From assembly GCA_002395965.1 (NCBI GenBank), contig DGVT01000082.1, forward strand, positions 1 to 10,519: a DNA stretch of 10,519 bases, read 5' to 3'. Below the pieces are notes generated by a model. That model did not search any database and was not told where the DNA came from. It saw only the letters and a program-made list of their open reading frames with translations. Each line of letters opens with the position of its first letter. Position 1 is the stretch's first letter. A program made the position numbers and the translations under genes. This DNA is from Porphyromonadaceae bacterium UBA4277. GTDB taxonomy: Bacteria; Bacteroidota; Bacteroidia; Bacteroidales; Muribaculaceae. Positions 5,152-10,519 of the stretch are shown here, piece by piece.

Positions 5152-6633
5152 ATGGCAAAAGAACTTAAAGACCTGACAAAAAGAAGTGAGAATTACTCGC
5201 AATGGTATAATGACTTAGTTATTAAAGCCGATTTAGCCGAGCAATCGGCCGTGAGAGGCTGTATGGTAATTAAACCTTATGGCTATGCCATTTGGGAAAA
5301 AATGCAGCATCAGCTCGATGCTATGTTCAAGCAGACCGGTGTGCAGAATGCCTATTTCCCGTTGCTCATTCCCAAGTCGTTCCTCAGCCGTGAGGCCGAG
5401 CATGTAGAGGGATTTGCCAAGGAGTGTGCCGTGGTCACTCATCACCGACTGATGAACGACCCCGACGGGAAAGGCGTTGTCGTGGATCCTGATGCACGCC
5501 TTGAGGAAGAGCTTATCATCCGTCCAACTTCAGAAACCATCATTTGGAACACTTATCGTAACTGGATAAGCTCATATCGTGACCTGCCGCTGCTGGTAAA
5601 CCAGTGGTGCAATGTGATGCGATGGGAAATGCGCACACGTCTGTTTTTGCGCACGGCCGAGTTCCTGTGGCAAGAAGGACACACGGCACATGCCACTAAG
5701 GAAGAAGCACAAGCCAAGGCAATCGAAATGCTCAATGTCTATGCCGACTTTGCCGAGAAATACATGGCTCTGCCCGTTGTCAAGGGCGTGAAGACAGCCA
5801 ACGAGCGGTTTGCCGGTGCACTCGAGACATATACTATCGAGGCTATGATGCAGGATGGAAAGGCTCTGCAAAGCGGCACATCGCACTTCCTGGGACAAAA
5901 CTTTGCAAAAGCCTTCGATGTAAAATATATCAATAAAGAAAACCAGCTCGACTATGTGTGGGCTACATCGTGGGGAGTGTCAACACGCCTGATGGGTGCA
6001 CTCATCATGACTCACAGCGACGACAATGGCCTCGTGCTTCCGCCGCGTCTGGCTCCCATCCAGGTGGTGATTGTGCCCATCTACAAAAACGATGAGCAGC
6101 TGCAGGAGGTGAATGCAGTAGTCGAACCCATCGTTGAGCGCTTGCGGCAGATGAACATTTCGGTAAAATATGATAATGCCGATAACAAACGCCCAGGTTT
6201 CAAGTTTGCTGACTACGAACTCAAAGGTGTGCCCGTGCGCCTTGTGCTTGGAGCACGAGACATTGCCAACGGCACTGTAGAGGTGATGCGTCGCGACACG
6301 CTTGAAAAGCATGTGGCTCAACTCAGTGGCATTGAGGAATATGTGAAGCAGTTGCTCGACGACATCCAGCAGGGAATCTATGACAAGGCACTGCGTCATC
6401 GCCATGAACTCACCTATAAAGTTGATACCTGGGATGAGTTTAAGGAGCAAATTGAGAAGGGTGGCTTTATATTGGCCCACTGGGATGGTACGACCGAGAC
6501 CGAAGAGAAAATCAAGGAGGAGACCAAAGCCACAATTCGCTGCATACCCATGGATGCACCCGAAGAGCCCGGCAAGTGCATTTATACCGGCAAGCCCAGT
6601 ATGCGCCGCGTGATTTTTGCCCGTAACTATTGA
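5152..6633 (+). CDS. proS: Prolyl-tRNA synthetase, archaeal/eukaryotic type
   Basis: A class II aminoacyl-tRNA synthetase that charges tRNA-Pro with proline. At 493 residues it is the short type with no INS editing domain between motifs 2 and 3, and it has the extra C-terminal domain typical of the archaeal/eukaryotic-like form. Visible landmarks are VRGCMVIKPYGYAIWE (34-49), RPTSET (124-129), motif 2 RWEMRTRLFLRTAEFLWQEG (157-176) and motif 3 near 281-303 with NGLVLPPR. The anticodon-binding domain starts at APIQVVIVPI (about 302) and the protein ends in an aromatic Tyr (RVIFARNY), a feature of this subgroup. The gene starts 22 bp after the OmpA-domain gene. The C-terminal domain has one clear Cys (GKCIYTG), so I do not see a full zinc site. 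Confidence 0.97.
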   Translation: MAKELKDLTKRSENYSQWYNDLVIKADLAEQSAVRGCMVIKPYGYAIWEKMQHQLDAMFKQTGVQNAYFPLLIPKSFLSREAEHVEGFAKECAVVTHHRLMNDPDGKGVVVDPDARLEEELIIRPTSETIIWNTYRNWISSYRDLPLLVNQWCNVMRWEMRTRLFLRTAEFLWQEGHTAHATKEEAQAKAIEMLNVYADFAEKYMALPVVKGVKTANERFAGALETYTIEAMMQDGKALQSGTSHFLGQNFAKAFDVKYINKENQLDYVWATSWGVSTRLMGALIMTHSDDNGLVLPPRLAPIQVVIVPIYKNDEQLQEVNAVVEPIVERLRQMNISVKYDNADNKRPGFKFADYELKGVPVRLVLGARDIANGTVEVMRRDTLEKHVAQLSGIEEYVKQLLDDIQQGIYDKALRHRHELTYKVDTWDEFKEQIEKGGFILAHWDGTTETEEKIKEETKATIRCIPMDAPEEPGKCIYTGKPSMRRVIFARNY

Positions 6634-6681
6634 TATGGTGAGGCTAAATTTTATTAGGTAAGAAATAATCATAACGATGAT

Positions 6682-6710
6682 GGTGGCGGCTCAAGGCTTG
6701 GGTCGCCACC
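6682..6710. other. Hairpin in the proS-rlmD gap
   Basis: GGTGGCG (6682-6688) pairs perfectly with CGCCACC (6704-6710), and CTCA/TGGG can extend it inward (with one G-T pair) around an AGGCT loop. No T-run follows, so a standard intrinsic terminator is not indicated. It lies in the leader if rlmD starts at the GTG 6734. It may be a weak terminator, an mRNA-stability or translation-control element, or chance. Confidence 0.5.
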
Positions 6711-6733
6711 CATTGAAAATACATAGTATTATC

Positions 6734-8143
6734 GTGAGTAGAAAGAAGAAACCACTGCCTGTAATAGAGAATTTTGAGATTACCGGAGTGGCAGCCGAAG
6801 GGAAAAGTCTGGGTCGGTGGAATGACCTGGTTACTTTTGTACCCTATGGTGCCCCGGGCGATATTGCCAACGTGCAGATAACACGCAAGAAAAACAGTTT
6901 TGCCGAGGGAACAATCGTGAGCCTTGTCAAGCCAAGCGAAATGCGCATTGAGCCGTTGTGCGAGCACTTCGGCATATGTGGAGGCTGCAAGTGGCAGCAT
7001 CTGCCATATGACAAGCAACTGCAATTCAAGCAACAGCAGGTGGTGGACGCCCTCGAGCGCATTGCTAAGGTTGAAATACCGCCCATCAATCCCATTTTGG
7101 GTTCGGCACACACTACTCATTATCGAAACAAGTTGGAGTTCACCTTCTCGAATAAGTGCTGGCTCACCCGTGACCAACTTAATAGCGGTGAGGAATTTCA
7201 CGATCGCAATGCCTTGGGATTTCACATTCCCGGGGGCTTCGATAAGGTGCTCGACATCAAGCGCTGCTGGTTGCAAGATGACATTTGTAACGACATTCGC
7301 CTGTATCTGCGCAATTATTGCATCGAGCAGGGATATTCGTTCTACGACATTAAGGCCAATGTGGGCTTGATGCGGATGATGATGATTCGTGTGGCAAGCA
7401 CCGGTGAAATAATGCTTGTGGTTGTGTTTAGCGAGAATGACGAAGATGCAATCACCCATGTCATGACAGCCCTCGCAACCCGTTTCCCACAGATAACGAG
7501 CCTGATGTATGTGGTTAACCTCAAGGTGAACGACTCGATAACCGACCAGGATGTCATTTTGTTTAAGGGGCGCGACTATATCGAGGAAGAAATGGAAGGC
7601 CTGAGGTTTAGGATCGGTCCAAAGTCGTTCTATCAGACCAACTCGGCCCAAGCCTATGAATTATATAAGGTGGCTCGCGATTTTGCAGGTCTAACGGGCA
7701 GCGAAATGGTGTATGACCTTTACACCGGTACGGGAACCATCGCTAATTTTGTGGCTCGGCGCTCGCGTCGGGTGATTGGCATTGAATATGTGCCCGAAGC
7801 CATCGAGGATGCAAAGCTCAATTCCCGGGTTAATGGCATCGACAATACGCTTTTCTTTGCAGGCGACATGAAGGATGTGCTCACCGACGACTTTGTTGCC
7901 ACTCATGGACGTCCGCAAATAATGATTGTGGATCCTCCCCGGGCTGGAATGCACCCCGATGTGGTTGCCGTTATACTCAATGCCGAGCCTGAACGCATCG
8001 TCTATGTGAGTTGTAACCCGGCTACTCAAGCACGCGACTTGGCATTGCTCGATGCAAAATACCGGGTCACGGCAATTCAACCGGTAGATATGTTTCCGCA
8101 CACGCATCATGTGGAGAATGTAGTAAAGCTTGAACGCAGATAG
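6734..8143 (+). CDS. rlmD: RlmD/TrmA-family 23S rRNA (uracil-C5) methyltransferase
   Basis: An RlmD-type SAM-dependent methyltransferase making 5-methyluridine in 23S rRNA. Numbered from the GTG, a TRAM domain occupies roughly residues 8-65 and CEHFGICGGC holds iron-sulphur ligands C76, C82 and C85, with the fourth likely C178 (KRCWLQ). The SAM motif YDLYTGTGTIANF lies near 327-339, DPPRAGM near 399, and the nucleophile is C427 in YVSCNPATQARDLALL. The GTG at 6734 gives MSRKKKPLPVIENFEITG, which matches the family N-terminus. In-frame ATGs at 6677 and 6680 would add up to 19 residues encoded across a hairpin and look non-coding, so I prefer the GTG. Which uracil is modified (U1939, U747 or another) cannot be settled from the sequence. 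Confidence 0.92.
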   Translation: MSRKKKPLPVIENFEITGVAAEGKSLGRWNDLVTFVPYGAPGDIANVQITRKKNSFAEGTIVSLVKPSEMRIEPLCEHFGICGGCKWQHLPYDKQLQFKQQQVVDALERIAKVEIPPINPILGSAHTTHYRNKLEFTFSNKCWLTRDQLNSGEEFHDRNALGFHIPGGFDKVLDIKRCWLQDDICNDIRLYLRNYCIEQGYSFYDIKANVGLMRMMMIRVASTGEIMLVVVFSENDEDAITHVMTALATRFPQITSLMYVVNLKVNDSITDQDVILFKGRDYIEEEMEGLRFRIGPKSFYQTNSAQAYELYKVARDFAGLTGSEMVYDLYTGTGTIANFVARRSRRVIGIEYVPEAIEDAKLNSRVNGIDNTLFFAGDMKDVLTDDFVATHGRPQIMIVDPPRAGMHPDVVAVILNAEPERIVYVSCNPATQARDLALLDAKYRVTAIQPVDMFPHTHHVENVVKLERR

Positions 8144-8150
8144 TAGTTTC

Positions 8151-9092
8151 ATGATCATGAGGCAAAGATTTCTCATATTGCTTGCAGCGATGGTTGTGTG
8201 GCTTGTCTCACCGTCGCAAGTTATTACACAAATGGGAAAGGAAAACATGAAGATTCCTAAAGGTGAACGGCCCGACGATGATGTGCCTGCCATCACTCGC
8301 GACTTTCATGTTGAACTCGATACTACGGCAGTCTATTATGCTATGATCGATTCGGCTCAAGTGAGAATCAATCATGAAGACTGGCCGCGGGCAGAACAAT
8401 GGCTCAGGAAAGCACTCGCTGCCGACCCCGATAATGCGGCTAACTCGCTCGTGTTGTCTAATCTGGCAACCATTCAGCGCTTTCAGGGAAAGAGTGAAGA
8501 GGCGCTGAAGAATTATACGTTTGCTCTCGATTTGACTCCTAATGCTGTTACGTTGCTGCTAAATAGGGCGGCGTTGCTCCTGGAACTGGGACGTACACAG
8601 CAGGCTGTGAGCGACTATGAGCGCGTGGCTGCTCTCGATGCCAACGATGTTGAATCTCGCTACAGCCTCGGCATGATTGCAGTGGAGCAGGGCGATTATG
8701 AGCGTGCCAAACTCATGTTTGATGAGATTGAGCGAAATAACCCAAAGTCGGCTTTGGCAAGCGAAGGACGGGGATTTATGTGTAAGGCTCAAGGCGACTT
8801 TGAACACGCAGTAGAGCACTTGAGCGTTGTGATTAAAGCAAAACGCGATGCTCATCTTTTGGGAAACCGTGCCGACTGCTATTTAGCCCTCAAACGCCTT
8901 AATAATGCGGCCGATGACATTCGCGAGGCACTAAGGCTTACGCCCGAGGATGCCTATTTATATGTTCTTAGAGCAAAACTTAATAAATTGCGCTATAACT
9001 ATGCTGATATGCAGAAAGATATAGAGCTGGCAGTGCAATATGGGCTTGACCGGGACCTGGTGAATGGCATGCTTGAAAATTTGTCAAAATAA
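8151..9092 (+). CDS. Exported tetratricopeptide-repeat protein
   Basis: A protein of about 313 residues with an N-terminal signal peptide (MRQRFLILLAAMVVWLV then SPSQVITQ) and then roughly six to seven consecutive TPR-type helical pairs. The clearest run from PRAEQWLRKALAADPDN through SEEALKNYTFALDLTPN and QQAVSDYERVAALDAND to LNNAADDIREALRLTPED. TPRs form protein-binding superhelices; with the signal peptide this suggests a periplasmic scaffold, but the partner is unknown. I chose the ATG at 8151 (8157 is also possible) because it puts a basic residue just before the hydrophobic core. The upstream in-frame ATG at 8130 would overlap rlmD by 14 bp and add MNADSSF ahead of the signal. It probably shares the upstream transcript. 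Confidence 0.85.
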   Translation: MIMRQRFLILLAAMVVWLVSPSQVITQMGKENMKIPKGERPDDDVPAITRDFHVELDTTAVYYAMIDSAQVRINHEDWPRAEQWLRKALAADPDNAANSLVLSNLATIQRFQGKSEEALKNYTFALDLTPNAVTLLLNRAALLLELGRTQQAVSDYERVAALDANDVESRYSLGMIAVEQGDYERAKLMFDEIERNNPKSALASEGRGFMCKAQGDFEHAVEHLSVVIKAKRDAHLLGNRADCYLALKRLNNAADDIREALRLTPEDAYLYVLRAKLNKLRYNYADMQKDIELAVQYGLDRDLVNGMLENLSK

Positions 9093-9124
9093 TTTGGCGG
9101 GTTCAAAAATAGTGCCTATATTTG
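9093..9124 (+). promoter_or_regulatory. Promoter of the HU/SPOR gene, nearly leaderless
   Basis: TTTG (9093-9096), a 20-bp spacer and TATATTTG (9117-9124) match the Bacteroidota consensus exactly. The ATG of the gene begins at 9126, one base after the -7 box, with a second ATG at 9129. Transcription is expected around 9128, so the mRNA would start at or very near the start codon. The -33 overlaps the end of the TPR gene by position only: the stop is 9090-9092. Confidence 0.7.
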
Positions 9125-9125
9125 C

Positions 9126-10067
9126 ATGATGTTTACTCTGAACGAACATATTGAATACCTCATGATGCACCACGATTGTGTTATCGTCCCTGGTTGGGGC
9201 GCACTCGTGGCGCAATATTCCGAGTCGTTCTATGATGCTGATGCTCAACAGGTAAAGCGACCATCCCGAAAGCTTGGCTTTAACTCTCAAGTTAATCATA
9301 ACGATGGGATGCTGGCGCAGTCTATTGTGAGGCGTGAGGGCTTGAGCTATGATCAGGCTGTGCGTTTCATCGACAGGAATGTCACCATCTTTAAGCAGCA
9401 GCTGCAAGCCGGTGATGAGGTGAGCATGGGACGGTTGGGCTTTTTCAAAAGCGACAGGAATAATCATGTCGAGTTCATCCCATTCTACCACGAGATGTGC
9501 AATGATCAGTACTTCGGTTTGAGAAGTGTTGCCTTCAAGCCGTTGTCGCAACTTGATCGGGATGATAATGGGCCAAAGACTGTTGTGGCCGAGCCCGGCT
9601 GGTGGACCTCACGCCGAGTGTGGCAGACGGCTGCTTCGATAGCAGTCCTGCTGGCGCTGAGCGTTGCGCTCACTACTCCTATTGTCGTGAATCGTAATAA
9701 TCATGAGATGGCAAGTCTCAATGTCGCCGAGCTGAAAAGCCCCAAGCATGAGGCCGTAAGTCATCAAAGCCAAGTTAAGACGCAACCTCGGCCGAAGCAA
9801 CAAACCGTGCAAGAGTCAAAAGAAAGCTCGCCGTTGATGCTTGACGAAGGTGGCAAATATTATCTTGTAATAGCCTCGCTGGGCAGTACAAAGCAGGTTA
9901 ACGAATATCTTGCAATGCACCCCGATGTGGCGCCTCACACCATTCTCCTTGACAGGGGCAGGTATATTCATGTGTGTGTCGCCCGCAGTGGTGAGGCTCA
10001 AAGGCTCTATTCGTTTATGAATAGCTTGCCTAAGGGATATCAAGCATGGGTATATGAAAATAAGTAA
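9126..10067 (+). CDS. HU-CCDC81/SPOR-domain membrane protein
   Basis: A 313-residue protein in three parts. Residues 1-150 resemble the paired CCDC81-like prokaryotic HU domains of Bacteroidota: HIEYLMMHHDCVIVPGWGAL (8-27), then KLGFNSQVNHNDGMLAQSI (49-67) and a second segment to about 150. One membrane span follows at about 165-189 (WQTAASIAVLLALSVALTTP), then a basic Gln/Lys-rich linker (190-240) and a C-terminal SPOR domain (243-313, GGKYYLVIASLGSTKQVNEY onward). SPOR domains bind denuded septal peptidoglycan, so this is likely an inner-membrane protein with its HU-like part in the cytosol and SPOR in the periplasm, acting at division sites. It is transcribed from its own promoter and ends at a strong terminator. 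The start may be the ATG at 9129, giving 312 residues. Linking DNA or a cytosolic partner to the septum is inference. Confidence 0.88.
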   Translation: MMFTLNEHIEYLMMHHDCVIVPGWGALVAQYSESFYDADAQQVKRPSRKLGFNSQVNHNDGMLAQSIVRREGLSYDQAVRFIDRNVTIFKQQLQAGDEVSMGRLGFFKSDRNNHVEFIPFYHEMCNDQYFGLRSVAFKPLSQLDRDDNGPKTVVAEPGWWTSRRVWQTAASIAVLLALSVALTTPIVVNRNNHEMASLNVAELKSPKHEAVSHQSQVKTQPRPKQQTVQESKESSPLMLDEGGKYYLVIASLGSTKQVNEYLAMHPDVAPHTILLDRGRYIHVCVARSGEAQRLYSFMNSLPKGYQAWVYENK

Positions 10068-10102
10068 ATAATATGATAAGTTCTAATTGAATATTAGGAC
10101 CA

Positions 10103-10143
10103 ACAGGAGCCGCAACGTCGTGAGACGATGCGGCTCCTGTTTT
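10103..10143 (+). terminator. Rho-independent terminator after the HU/SPOR gene
   Basis: ACAGGAGCCGCA (10103-10114) pairs perfectly with TGCGGCTCCTGT (10129-10140). A further CGTC/GACG stem lies across an A-A mismatch, with loop GTGA, followed by TTTT. This is a strong stem with a short U-run, 35 bp past the stop at 10067. The minus-strand side lacks a T-run, so it acts on the plus strand only. Confidence 0.85.
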
Positions 10144-10200
10144 ATGTTGAGTGCTGCTATTGGTGTCGCTGTCCTAAGTTTAAGGGTAACCATCCGAAAA

Positions 10201-10224
10201 ATGCCGGCTTGGGCTGGCATTTTT
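10201..10224 (+). terminator. Terminator-like hairpin upstream of the IS66 gene
   Basis: ATGCCGGC (10201-10208) pairs with GCTGGCAT (10213-10220), with one G-T pair and loop TTGG. It is preceded by AAAA and followed by TTTTC. The -33 element of the tnpB promoter lies at its apex. It may block read-through into the insertion sequence from host transcription. Confidence 0.6.
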
Positions 10225-10239
10225 CTCGCTGTACCTTTG
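10208..10239 (+). promoter_or_regulatory. Promoter of the IS66-family tnpB
   Basis: CTTG (10208-10211), a 20-bp spacer and TACCTTTG (10232-10239) fit the Bacteroidota consensus. Transcription near 10244 would give a leader of about 10 bases before the ATG at 10254. The promoter is intertwined with the hairpin at 10201-10220. Confidence 0.6.
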
Positions 10240-10253
10240 CGGGCAAAAAACCT

Positions 10254-10519
10254 ATGTTCAATCTGAATGAAAATAACCGCATCGTGATGGCGCAGCACCC
10301 GACTGACATGCGCAAGGGTGTGAACACGCTGTGTGGCCAGGTGCGTGCTCTGGGTCTTGACCCAGCCGACGGCAAGGTGTATATATTCGTTGGCGGGAGC
10401 CGCAAGGTGATGAAGATCCTCCACTGGGAGCACGGCGGCTACGTGTTGTACTACAAGCGTCTTGAGCAGGGCCGGTTCCACCCGCGCATTTTCCTGCGGC
10501 AGGGCGTCGGTTTCCGCTC
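10254..10519 (+). CDS. tnpB: IS66-family TnpB (Orf2-like), N-terminal 88 codons, partial
   Basis: The translated start MFNLNENNRIVMAQHPTDMR, followed by KGVNTLCGQVRALG, VYIFVGGSRKVMKILHWEHG, GYVLYYKRLEQGRF and HPRIFL, is the IS66 Orf2-like (TnpB) family pattern. TnpB is an accessory protein of IS66 elements; the DDE transposase TnpC should follow beyond the window. The frame is open to the right edge, and about 88 of a usual 110-120 residues are present. No tnpA-like gene precedes it: only 110 bp lie between the host terminator and this start. The left end of the element therefore falls around 10144-10200 or the element is truncated; I could not identify its terminal inverted repeat. Confidence 0.93.
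   Translation, partial: MFNLNENNRIVMAQHPTDMRKGVNTLCGQVRALGLDPADGKVYIFVGGSRKVMKILHWEHGGYVLYYKRLEQGRFHPRIFLRQGVGFR

Noticed and set aside
5980..6672. 230-codon minus-strand frame opposite proS
   Set aside because: Antisense shadow of the C-terminal half of proS, which has full family motifs.
6644..7651. 335-codon minus-strand frame opposite rlmD
   Set aside because: Long, but antisense to a well-supported rlmD with all catalytic motifs; composition gives a His/Leu/Ile-rich shadow peptide.
10144..10266. 40-codon plus-strand frame upstream of tnpB, considered as a short tnpA
   Set aside because: It reads through the terminator-like hairpin and promoter and overlaps tnpB; no IS66 TnpA similarity.

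Overview
The window reads as a piece of a Bacteroidales chromosome (phylum Bacteroidota), probably Muribaculaceae or a Prevotella-like relative; the family is inference. The evidence is a DUF4290 protein, an HU-CCDC81/SPOR fusion, an archaeal/eukaryotic-type prolyl-tRNA synthetase, almost no Shine-Dalgarno sequences, and four promoters of the Bacteroidota form: a -33 TTTG or CTTG, exactly 20 bp, then a -7 TAnnTTTG.

Layout. (1) Positions 1-466, minus strand: a consensus promoter followed by two tiny ORFs (28 and 39 codons) and the first 71 codons of a lipoprotein gene that runs off the left edge. (2) Positions 467-2330: about 1.9 kb without a convincing gene. It is packed with short hairpins, a 69-bp repeat in three full copies and one partial, a roughly 626-bp segment bounded by inverted copies of a C/G-rich palindromic unit, REP-like hairpins, and two identical 129-bp direct repeats. 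(3) Positions 2331-9092, plus strand: tsaB, a DUF4290 gene, rimM, a small acidic protein, an OmpA-domain protein, proS, rlmD and a TPR protein. Gaps are short or are 4-bp ATGA overlaps, so much of this is probably one transcript. (4) Positions 9126-10067: a single-pass membrane protein with an HU-like N-terminus and a SPOR C-terminus, with its own promoter and a strong terminator. (5) Positions 10201-10519: the start of an IS66-family tnpB with its own promoter, running off the right edge.

The plus-strand cluster is largely translation-centred: tsaB (t6A37 of tRNA), rimM (30S maturation), proS (tRNA-Pro charging) and rlmD (23S m5U). Envelope-associated genes are interleaved: OmpA-like, exported TPR and SPOR. 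Other Bacteroidales usually carry murA between the DUF4290 gene and rimM; here these two genes overlap by 4 bp and murA is absent.

The most interesting signal is the pair of 129-bp repeats just before tsaB. Each copy carries a -33 element and the first half of a -7 box. Only the downstream copy completes a consensus -7 (TAACTTTG), 20 bp upstream of the tsaB ATG, so a repeated extragenic element appears to supply the promoter of the cluster. A second candidate is the minus-strand promoter, two-mini-ORF and lipoprotein arrangement at the left edge, which I cannot assign to a known system.
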